From Pseudogemmobacter sp044142105 (GTDB taxonomy: Bacteria > Pseudomonadota > Alphaproteobacteria > Rhodobacterales > Rhodobacteraceae): DNA of 64,000 nt. This document shows, piece after piece, positions 56,845-64,000 of this stretch. The stretch spans positions 1 to 64,000 of the forward strand of contig NZ_JBGTYM010000008.1 in assembly GCF_044142105.1 (NCBI RefSeq), given 5' to 3'. The position numbers and the translations under genes were made by a program. Numbering within the stretch: the stretch's first letter is position 1; each line of letters opens with the position of its first letter. The notes under the pieces were generated by a model. The model was not told the DNA's origin and made no database searches. It saw nothing but the letters and a program-made list of their open reading frames with translations.

Positions 56845-59388
56845 TTAGTTCTCCACAGGGTGCTTTAGCGCCAGGTGGGCCGCCGCAAGCCGCGCCATCG
56901 GCACCCGATAGGGGCTGCAAGACACATAGTCAAAGCCCGCCATGCGACAAAATGCGATTGATTCGGGGTTGCCTCCATGCTCGCCGCAGACGCTCAGGGT
57001 CAGATCGGGCCGGGTCTGGCGCCCCCGTTCCGCCCCAATCAGCAACAGTTCGCCCACCCCGTCGACATCCAGCGTGTGGAAGGGATCCTCCGGGAAGACC
57101 CCCTGCTGGACATAGGTGTTCATGAACCGCCCGGCATCGTCGCGCGACAGGCCGTAGGTCATCTGCGTCAGGTCATTGGTGCCGAAGGACAGGAAGGCCG
57201 CGTGCTGGGCAATCTCGCCCGAGCGCAGCGCCGCGCGTGGCGTTTCGACCATGACGCCCAGCTTGTAGTCGAATGTCGCCTTGGCCCGGGTGCGCACCAT
57301 GGCAGCCACGGAATCGATCCGCCCCTTCACCAGCTCCACCTCGCGCCGGGCCGAGACCAGCGGGATCATCACCTCGGGAACGACCGGCGCGCCGCGCCGC
57401 GCGCTCTCGAGCGTGGCTTCAAAGATCGCCTGGGCCTGCATGTCGTAGATCTCGGGCAGCACCACCCCCAGCCGCACGCCCCGCATCCCCAGCATCGGGT
57501 TCACCTCGCGCAGCGCCTCTGCCCGGCGGGTCACTTCCGACAGCGGCCGGTCCAGCGCCTCGGCCAGTTCGCGCAATCCCTCGCGGCCCGAGGGCAAGAA
57601 TTCGTGCAAGGGCGGATCGAACAGGCGGATGCAGACCGGCATTCCCTGCATGATCTCGAAAAGCTGAACAAAATCCGCGCGTTGCATCGGCAAAAGCCGG
57701 GCAAGCGCCGCCGCCCGGTCGCCCGGGCTGTCGGCAAAGATCATCTCGCGCATCACCACAAGCCGGTCTTCGTCGAAGAACATATGCTCGGTGCGGCACA
57801 GACCAATGCCCTGCGCCTCGAACCGCCGCGCCGTCGCCGCATCGGCGGGCGTGTCGGCATTGGCCCGGATGCCGATGTCGCGGAACTGGTCGGCCCAGCT
57901 CAGAAGCAGCCGGAACGAATCGTCGAGCGCCGGCGGCAACATCTCCGCCGTCCCGGCCAGCGCCTCGCCTTTCGAGCCGTCGATGGTGATCTGATCGCCC
58001 TCACGGAACAGGCGGCCGTCCGGCGCGGTCAGTTTCTTCTCGCGCGCATCCAGCCGCAATTCGCTGGCCCCGACCACACAGGGCAGGCCCAGCCCGCGCG
58101 CGATCACTGCGGCATGGCTGGTCACGCCACCGCGCTCGGTCAGGACCGCGACCGAGGAATGCATGCCGCGAATGTCCTCGGGCGCCGTTTCGCGCCGGAC
58201 CAGAATGCAGGGTTCGCCCCGCGCCGCGCTGGCCTGCGCCGCTTCGGCGCTGAAGACCAGCCGCCCGGTCGCCGCGCCGGGCGAGGCCGCGATGCCGCGG
58301 GCAAAGACATCGCGCGGCCCGCGCGGATCGACCTGATGGTGCAAAAGCTCGGACAAAGCCCGCGGCTCGACCCGCAAGACCGCCTCTTCCTTCTCGATCA
58401 CGCCGTCTTCGGCCAGCGCCACCGCGATATGCAGCCCCGCCCGGGCCGAGCGCTGCACCTTTACCGCATCCAGAACCGCCAGCCGGCTGTCCTCGATGGT
58501 GAATTCGATCTGCATTTCCTCGCGCAGCTTGACCCGGCAGACCGCGCCAAAGCGCGCCAGTTCGGCGATCGCCTCGGGTGCCACATCCTCAAGCGACGGC
58601 CCGCGCTTGTCACGGGTCAGATACAGAGCCGCCTGATCGGCCAGCGCATCGCGGCCCTGGCTTTGGCCCAGGTAACGCCCGGTGATGCGCGGCAGGCCGG
58701 TCACGCCATCGACGAACTGGATCACGCCCGAGCCGGAAATCCCCTGCCCGATGCCCTGCGCCATCTCCTGCACCACCAGCCCCAGGGGCGCATCTTCCGG
58801 CGCCCCCTTGGCCTGCCGCAACAGCCGCGCCGAGGTACCTTCCCAGGCGCGGGCCATGCTGCGCAACACTTCCGACAGCTGCTTGGCGGGGTCCTGCGGG
58901 AAGGGATCGTCGGTTTCCAACTCGTAAAGCCGCAGGACCTCGGCCAGCGCCCCCGCGCCAGGCTTTACATCCTCGAACATATCCGGGTCGAGACGCGCGA
59001 CATGTATCGCGTATGCCTGCACAAATCGAACATAAAGCGCATCTGCTGCCGCCTCGCCATGCGTCTCGCACAGCCGGGCGTGGCGCTTCTGGTTCAGGCC
59101 GATGTTCAGGATCGTCGCGGGCCCACCCCAATCGGGATTGGCGGGCGAGGGGCGTACGGAGATCAGCGGCCCGTCACCGAAATGGTCAAGGATACCGGCC
59201 GTGTCCAGCGTGTGGCCCGTGGCCAACGCCCGCACCGTGCCCGAGGGCAGCGCGACCGATTTCGGCACGGGCAGATCCAGCCGGATCAGCCGCTGCAGGC
59301 ATTTGGCCCGCCAGCCATGATCGTCCGACGCGATCCTTGCGGTCGGCGTGATCTCGGAAAACTGGAGAATCGGGTCGTGTTTCTGCAC
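56845..59388 (-). CDS. ppdK: Pyruvate, phosphate dikinase
   Basis: The product is 847 residues from GTG 59,388, with AAAGG seven bases upstream; an in-frame GTG at 59,433 is also possible. The phospho-His motif is GGVTSHAAVIARGLGLPCVV; the C-terminal PEP/pyruvate barrel has IRLFDPPLHEF, MLGMRGVRLG, FGTNDLTQMTYGLSRDD and SVCGEHGGNP (acid-base Cys). It interconverts pyruvate, ATP and phosphate with PEP, AMP and diphosphate. It follows glyS, a common arrangement in this order. Confidence 0.95.
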   Translation of the reverse strand: MQKHDPILQFSEITPTARIASDDHGWRAKCLQRLIRLDLPVPKSVALPSGTVRALATGHTLDTAGILDHFGDGPLISVRPSPANPDWGGPATILNIGLNQKRHARLCETHGEAAADALYVRFVQAYAIHVARLDPDMFEDVKPGAGALAEVLRLYELETDDPFPQDPAKQLSEVLRSMARAWEGTSARLLRQAKGAPEDAPLGLVVQEMAQGIGQGISGSGVIQFVDGVTGLPRITGRYLGQSQGRDALADQAALYLTRDKRGPSLEDVAPEAIAELARFGAVCRVKLREEMQIEFTIEDSRLAVLDAVKVQRSARAGLHIAVALAEDGVIEKEEAVLRVEPRALSELLHHQVDPRGPRDVFARGIAASPGAATGRLVFSAEAAQASAARGEPCILVRRETAPEDIRGMHSSVAVLTERGGVTSHAAVIARGLGLPCVVGASELRLDAREKKLTAPDGRLFREGDQITIDGSKGEALAGTAEMLPPALDDSFRLLLSWADQFRDIGIRANADTPADAATARRFEAQGIGLCRTEHMFFDEDRLVVMREMIFADSPGDRAAALARLLPMQRADFVQLFEIMQGMPVCIRLFDPPLHEFLPSGREGLRELAEALDRPLSEVTRRAEALREVNPMLGMRGVRLGVVLPEIYDMQAQAIFEATLESARRGAPVVPEVMIPLVSARREVELVKGRIDSVAAMVRTRAKATFDYKLGVMVETPRAALRSGEIAQHAAFLSFGTNDLTQMTYGLSRDDAGRFMNTYVQQGVFPEDPFHTLDVDGVGELLLIGAERGRQTRPDLTLSVCGEHGGNPESIAFCRMAGFDYVSCSPYRVPMARLAAAHLALKHPVEN

Positions 59389-59457
59389 CGCAGCACCTTT
59401 CGCGCAGGCAGAATACGCCGGTAATCCTGTCACGCAAGCGCAACATTTCGGCGCGAT

Positions 59458-61680
59458 TCAGCCCTCGATGCGCGAAAGATCAGCAACACCGCCGCAGATC
59501 GCCCGGATGCGGTGCAGAAGGTTAAGCCGATTGCGCCGCACCACAGCATTGTCGCTGTTGACCTGAACCGCCGTGAAGAAGGCATCGACCGGCCCGCGCA
59601 GCGCCGCCATGGCCGCCATCGCCGCCGGGAAATCTTCCGATGCCATCGCGGGGGCGATCTTGGCTTCAGCCAGATCGAGTGCGGCAAACAGCGCCGCCTC
59701 CTCGGGGCCTTCGGCGAATTTCGGATCGGCACCGAAGCTGTATTCCACCCCGTCCTTCTTCTCCTCGGCCGTGAGGATGTTGTTTGCCCGCTTGAAGCCC
59801 TGGATCAGATTGGCGCCGTCTTCGGTCTTCAGCACGTCCGACAGCGCGGTGGCGCGCTTGACCAGCAGGGTCAGGTCGTCATTGCCGGGCATGGCGAGAC
59901 AGGCGTCGATGACGTCATGCCGGATGCCCTGGTCGCGAAGGTAGACTTTCAGGCGGTCGTGGAAGAAGGCGAGGAGGTCAAGCTCTCTTGGATAGTGTTT
60001 TTCACGGACAGCGCGTATCTCTGCCTGATCCGCCTGCCGAACAAACATGGCCTCGGATTGATCGGGGCTCAGGGGCGGCAGATGCTTTGCAAAATATGCC
60101 TCTGGATCGACACGCATATTGGCAATTTCGTTTGAAATTTCGTTGCGATGGGTATGGCGAAAGAAGGCAGGCGCAAGCTCATGGAACAGTTCTGCTCTCA
60201 CCTCATTCCCCAGCACCAGCCGGATCACCCCCAAGGCCGCCCGCCGCAAGGCAAACGGGTCCTTGCTCCCCGTGGGCTTCTCGTCAATCGCCCAGAAGCC
60301 GGTCAGCGTGTCCAGCTTGTCGGCCAGCGCCACCGCCACCGAAACCGGCTCGCTCGGCACGGAATCGCCCTCGCCCTTCGGACGCCAATGGTCGCGCGCC
60401 GCATCGGCCACGGCCTCCGGCAGACCGGCCGCCTGCGCGTAATACCGGCCCATCACGCCCTGCAATTCGGGGAATTCGCCCACCATCGCAGACCGCAGGT
60501 CCAGCTTCGCCACTTCCGCCGCCTTTGCGGCCTGATCCGGGTCCGCCCCGACCAAGGGCGCGATCTCGCGCGCGAGGGCCGCGATCCGCGCGATGCGGTC
60601 GGCCTGCGAGCCCAGCTTGTTGTGGAAGGTGACGGATTTCAGGCCCTCGGCCCAGTCCGCCATGCCCGCCTTGGCGACGCGCAGGTCGTTGTCCCAGAAG
60701 AACCGGGCATCCGACAACCGCGCCGACAGGACCTTCAGATTGCCCTTCAGGATCGTCGCGCCAGCATCCGGCGTCTCGATATTCGCCACCGTCAGGAAGC
60801 CCTCGATCCGGCCGGTCTTGGGGTTCCGGGCCGAGAAGAATTTCTGATGTTCCTTCATGCTGGTCTGCAGCACTTCGGGCGGCAGGGCCAGGAAGGCCTC
60901 GGGGATGCGGCCCAGAAGCGGCACCGGCCATTCGACCAGACCGGCGATTTCGGTCAAGAGGCCCTTGTCCTCGACCACTTCCAGCCCGGCGGCGAAGGCC
61001 AGGTTCTGCGCGCCCTGCCAGATATGCGCCTCGCGCTCGGCCGGATCGAGCATGACCTTCGCCTTCCGCAACTTGGCGGCGTAGTCGTCAAAGGAGGTGA
61101 CGGTGAACCGCCCGATCCCCATGAAACGGTGGCCTTCGGTCGTATTGCCCGAGGAAATCCCCTCGACCGTCAGCGGCACGACCTGCGCGCCCGCTTCGTC
61201 CTGCAGGATACACAGGATCGAATGCAGCGGGCGCACCCAGCGCAAGCTGCCCGAGCCCCAGCGCATCGCCTTGGGCCAGGGAAAGTTGCGGATCGCCCCT
61301 TCCAACACTTCGGCCACAATTTCGGGCGCGCGGCGGCCCGGCTTTTCCATCACGGCGAAATAGACCTCGCCTTTCTTGTCGGCGCGCTTTTCCAGCTGCT
61401 CCAGCGTCAGGCCCGTGGACCGCAGAAATCCCTCAATGGCCGCCGCAGGCGCCGAGGTGTTCGGCCCCTTGCGCTCCTCGCGCACCGGGCGCGATTCCGC
61501 CGTCAGCCCCTCGACCGCCAGCACCAGCCGGCGCGGCGTCGAAAATGCCCCGGCGCCCGCATAGGTCAGCCCGGCCTCGACCAGACCGTCGGTGATCAGT
61601 TTCTTCAGCGCGTCGCGCGCAGCCCCCTGCATCCTGGCCGGGATTTCCTCGGAGAACAGCTCGATCAAAAGATCCGGCAT
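59458..61680 (-). CDS. glyS: Glycyl-tRNA synthetase beta subunit
   Basis: The product is 740 residues. The N-terminus LLIELFSEEIPARMQ, and later FRWVRP-like GSLRWVRPLHSI, GHRFMG, ADKLDTLTGFWAI and DPFALRRAALGVIR are characteristic of GlyS. It binds tRNA-Gly and, with GlyQ, charges it. It is slightly longer than the enterobacterial protein. Two genes of the synthetase are separated here by a small membrane-protein gene. Confidence 0.97.
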   Translation of the reverse strand: MPDLLIELFSEEIPARMQGAARDALKKLITDGLVEAGLTYAGAGAFSTPRRLVLAVEGLTAESRPVREERKGPNTSAPAAAIEGFLRSTGLTLEQLEKRADKKGEVYFAVMEKPGRRAPEIVAEVLEGAIRNFPWPKAMRWGSGSLRWVRPLHSILCILQDEAGAQVVPLTVEGISSGNTTEGHRFMGIGRFTVTSFDDYAAKLRKAKVMLDPAEREAHIWQGAQNLAFAAGLEVVEDKGLLTEIAGLVEWPVPLLGRIPEAFLALPPEVLQTSMKEHQKFFSARNPKTGRIEGFLTVANIETPDAGATILKGNLKVLSARLSDARFFWDNDLRVAKAGMADWAEGLKSVTFHNKLGSQADRIARIAALAREIAPLVGADPDQAAKAAEVAKLDLRSAMVGEFPELQGVMGRYYAQAAGLPEAVADAARDHWRPKGEGDSVPSEPVSVAVALADKLDTLTGFWAIDEKPTGSKDPFALRRAALGVIRLVLGNEVRAELFHELAPAFFRHTHRNEISNEIANMRVDPEAYFAKHLPPLSPDQSEAMFVRQADQAEIRAVREKHYPRELDLLAFFHDRLKVYLRDQGIRHDVIDACLAMPGNDDLTLLVKRATALSDVLKTEDGANLIQGFKRANNILTAEEKKDGVEYSFGADPKFAEGPEEAALFAALDLAEAKIAPAMASEDFPAAMAAMAALRGPVDAFFTAVQVNSDNAVVRRNRLNLLHRIRAICGGVADLSRIEG

Positions 61681-61684
61681 CGCG

Positions 61685-62158
61685 TCAGTCCTTCAACTCG
61701 TCGTTCAACTGGTGCCAGGCATAGGCCCGCCCGTCACCCATCACCGCCACCACCCGGTCGACGCCGGGGTGGATGTCATGTTCCGACAGGAAGGCGATGG
61801 CCTCGCCCTTCTCCAGCGCCGCGCCGACCGCGGCGGCATCATAGCAGTCGAACCAGCCCGGCCCGTTGGTGGGCGTCGGGTTGTCGTAGATCTCATAGGT
61901 CTCGCTCAGCGTCGCCTGGGTCAGCGGCGTGGTGAAGCAGGCCCGGAACCGCAAGGGAGAGCTGTCGGCATCGATCCCCTGCACATCGTCGGCCACGATG
62001 GCCTCGGGCGGACCGCCGGTCACCGGAGTCAGGCGGATTTCCTCGCCTGGGGTGAAGGCGACCTGCTGATAGAACGCGTATTCCTGAAGATACCAGACCG
62101 CAGCCCCGGCCAGAACGCCCGTCAGCACGATGAACCCCGCAACCAGCTTGCCATTCAC
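61685..62158 (-). CDS. Membrane-anchored hypothetical protein between glyQ and glyS
   Basis: The product is 157 residues from GTG 62,158, overlapping the glyQ stop as GTGA. One N-terminal membrane helix (KLVAGFIVLTGVLAGAAVWYL) is followed by a periplasmic domain with cysteines (FRACFTTPLT, WFDCYDAAAV). I recall similar small proteins (DUF6446-like) between glyQ and glyS in Rhodobacterales; the role is unknown. Co-transcription is clear from the overlap. Confidence 0.8.
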   Translation of the reverse strand: MNGKLVAGFIVLTGVLAGAAVWYLQEYAFYQQVAFTPGEEIRLTPVTGGPPEAIVADDVQGIDADSSPLRFRACFTTPLTQATLSETYEIYDNPTPTNGPGWFDCYDAAAVGAALEKGEAIAFLSEHDIHPGVDRVVAVMGDGRAYAWHQLNDELKD

Positions 62159-63093
62159 GCCGCGACCTCTGCATCCCGGCCGGCTTCCGTGTCGCGGAAG
62201 GCATCGGCGCATTTCTTCGCCAGCGTGCGGACCCGGCCGATATAGGCCTGGCGCTCGGTGACCGAGATCACGCCGCGCGCGTCGAGCAGGTTGAACAGAT
62301 GCGAGGCCTTGATGCACTGGTCATAGGCCGGATGCGCCATGACGATGCGCTTGCCGGTCTTGGCATCCTCGGCCGGGAAGTCCAGCAGGCGCTGGCATTC
62401 GGCCTCGGCATCCTCGAAATGGCGAAACAGCATCTCGACCGTGGCGCCGTCGAAATTATGGCGGCTGTATTCCTCCTCCGTCTGGCGGAAGATGTCGCCA
62501 TAGGTCAGCGCAATCGGCGCCTGCGGATCGTTGAAGGGCATGTCCATCACGTGATCGACGCCCATCACATACATGGCCAGCCGTTCCAGCCCATAGGTCA
62601 GCTCGCCCGAGACGGGGCGGCAGTCATGCCCCCCGACTTGCTGGAAATAGGTGAACTGGGACACTTCCATCCCGTCGCACCAGACCTCCCAGCCCAGACC
62701 CCAGGCGCCCAGCGTCGGGCTTTCCCAGTCATCCTCGACGAAGCGGATATCATGGACCGACAGGTCGATGCCGATGGCCTCAAGCGATCCCAGATACAGC
62801 GCCTGCAAATCGGGCGGCGAGGGTTTGATGATCACCTGATATTGATAATAGTGCTGAAGCCGGTTCGGGTTCTCGCCATAGCGACCATCGGTCGGGCGGC
62901 GCGAGGGCTGCACATAGGCCGCAGCCCAGGGCTTGGTGCCCAGCGAACGCAGGGTGGTTGCCGGGTGGAAGGTGCCCGCGCCAACCTCCATGTCATAAGG
63001 CTGAAGCACGGCACAGCCGCGCGCGGCCCAATAGGCCTGAAGCCGCAGGATGATCTCCTGGAAGGACTTGGGCGGAGTGGCGCGCTCGGTCAT
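62155..63093 (-). CDS. glyQ: Glycyl-tRNA synthetase alpha subunit
   Basis: The product is 312 residues. SFQEIILRLQAYWAARGCAV, QPYDMEVGAGTFHPATTLR, AYVQPSRRPTDGRYGENPNR and LERLAMYVMGVDHVMD are the class II alpha-subunit motifs (the catalytic core). It activates glycine and, with GlyS, charges tRNA-Gly. Confidence 0.98.
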   Translation of the reverse strand: MTERATPPKSFQEIILRLQAYWAARGCAVLQPYDMEVGAGTFHPATTLRSLGTKPWAAAYVQPSRRPTDGRYGENPNRLQHYYQYQVIIKPSPPDLQALYLGSLEAIGIDLSVHDIRFVEDDWESPTLGAWGLGWEVWCDGMEVSQFTYFQQVGGHDCRPVSGELTYGLERLAMYVMGVDHVMDMPFNDPQAPIALTYGDIFRQTEEEYSRHNFDGATVEMLFRHFEDAEAECQRLLDFPAEDAKTGKRIVMAHPAYDQCIKASHLFNLLDARGVISVTERQAYIGRVRTLAKKCADAFRDTEAGRDAEVAA

Positions 63094-63290
63094 GCTTGGC
63101 CCTTTCGGTGTCGCGCGCCCGTCCTATCCGCCCCACCCTGCGGGGTCAATTGCCGCCCGAAAGCGCAGGCAGGGCTGCAACACCGCCCCGATGCCGCCTG
63201 GCCCGGGCCTTGCCCTTCTTCCACCCTTGGCTAAAGGTGGCGCGCCAGTGACCGGCCGGGCCTTTCCGGCCCAAAGGATCAGATCCGCGC

Positions 63291-64000
63291 ATGATGCCCG
63301 CCTTCCTTCGCCATCCCGCCGCCCTCTTTATGCTCCTTGCCGCGCTTTTGAGCTTTGCCGTGCCGGCGGCCCGCGCCCAGGATCAGGTCTGGGTCCAGAT
63401 CGAGGCCCAGCCGACGCTGGACGAGGCGACCGATCGCGCCCGCGCCTATGCCGCGATCTTCCCCGAGACCCAGGGCTTCCGTCTGCGCTCGGGCTGGTAT
63501 GCGATCGTTCTGGGTCCCTATGGCGTGGCCGAGGGCGCGGCGCAACTGGCCGGGCTCAAGGGAGAGAACCTGATCCCCGGTGACAGTTTCATTGCCGATG
63601 GCGCGAATTTCCGCGACCCGTTCTGGCCCGCGAGCGGAGAAGACGCCCTGACCCCGCCCGCGCCGCCCGCCGAAGTGACGGCAGAACCCCTGCCGGATGC
63701 GACGGCTCCCGAGGCGACAGCGCCCGAAGCCACTGTCGAAACGGCCCCCGCCCCAGTCGAAGACCCCGAGGAAACCGTCCAGGAGGCCCGTCAGTCCGAG
63801 GCCCTGATGACCGAGGACGAACGCAAGGCATTGCAGGTCGCACTGCAATGGTTCGGCTTCTATGCGGGCGGCATCGACGGCGCCTATGGTCCCGGCACCC
63901 GCAAATCCATGGCCGCCTGGCAGGAGGCGATGGGGCTGGAGCCGACCGGCGTTCTGACCGCGCGCCAGCGCGCAACACTGGTGGCCAGCCATCAGGCCGA
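63291..64000 (+). CDS. Exported SPOR/peptidoglycan-binding protein, partial
   Basis: The first 236 residues are present and the gene runs off the right edge. A signal peptide (FLRHPAALFMLLAALLSFAV) is followed by a SPOR-like block (VWVQIEAQPTLDEATDRA, SGWYAIVLGPYG), a Pro/Ala/Glu linker and a PG_binding_1-type domain (KALQVALQWFGFYAGGIDG, TRKSMAAWQEAMGLEPTG). I recall similar Rhodobacterales proteins that continue into a trypsin-like peptidase domain, which cannot be checked here. Confidence 0.82.
   Translation, partial: MMPAFLRHPAALFMLLAALLSFAVPAARAQDQVWVQIEAQPTLDEATDRARAYAAIFPETQGFRLRSGWYAIVLGPYGVAEGAAQLAGLKGENLIPGDSFIADGANFRDPFWPASGEDALTPPAPPAEVTAEPLPDATAPEATAPEATVETAPAPVEDPEETVQEARQSEALMTEDERKALQVALQWFGFYAGGIDGAYGPGTRKSMAAWQEAMGLEPTGVLTARQRATLVASHQA

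Noticed and set aside
56977..59424. An 815-codon plus-strand frame opposite ppdK
   Set aside because: Shadow of a firmly identified gene; Arg/Gly/His-rich composition and no ribosome site.

Overview
The window comes from a high-GC alphaproteobacterium, most likely a Rhodobacterales member of the Paracoccus/Rhodobacter type. The grounds are a periplasmic c550/c2-type cytochrome gene close to an aa3 oxidase subunit I gene, CtrA-type boxes (TTAA-N7-TTAA), an alphaproteobacterial LexA-type box (GTTC-N7-GTTC), a perfect FNR box, and housekeeping genes typical of that order (paired Lrp regulators divergent from ilvC, glmM-folP-folB, glyQ-glyS-ppdK).

Positions 1 to about 30,660 are the right part of a prophage that runs off the left edge. 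It ends beside a tRNA-Leu(GAG) gene, a usual integration target. Most phage genes point left with 1-8 nt overlaps. From right to left they are: a short rightward operon (two zinc-ribbon proteins and an AlpA-like HTH); a broken N6-adenine methylase; a C5-cytosine methylase whose DNA is open in a second, family-like frame; a GP88-like protein; a DUF1376 replication-type gene with an AT-rich, dyad-rich, origin-like core; a small-terminase candidate and the large terminase; connector-like and virion transglycosylase/ejection-like proteins; and, further left, two tail fibres with a duplicated N-terminal anchor, holin, GH108 endolysin and overlapping spanins. I recognise no portal, major capsid, integrase or CI-type repressor; they may lie left of the window or be lost.

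Between the ejection-like genes and the fibres (6.4-15.9 kb) is an accessory zone, mostly on the opposite strand. It holds two divergent Arc-like ribbon-helix-helix genes around repeated operators, then a Rha/KilAC antirepressor: an immI-like module in the position P22 uses. It also holds two unknown conserved-looking genes, a degenerate 5-bp-period NNGGC repeat, a DprA-like gene overlapping a phosphoribosyltransferase gene behind a LexA-type box, a zincin-domain protein facing that pair, and two small membrane proteins. The SOS-boxed DprA/phosphoribosyltransferase pair is the best candidate here for a little-described system.

From 30.7 kb onward the DNA is chromosomal: a peptidoglycan-binding envelope protein and lipB; cytochrome c; a rifampin ADP-ribosyltransferase (arr); an SH3-like periplasmic protein; aa3 oxidase subunit I; GNAT and cupin proteins; small conserved membrane/unknown proteins; yqeY; carA; a membrane glycosyltransferase preceded by a double CtrA box; a GntR regulator; a HAD nucleotidase; a UbiH-family monooxygenase; an aminotransferase/enolase-superfamily pair behind two Lrp regulators divergent from ilvC; glmM, folP and an extended folB; a SleB-type hydrolase; ppdK; glyS; a small membrane-anchored protein; glyQ; and a SPOR/peptidoglycan-binding protein cut by the right edge.
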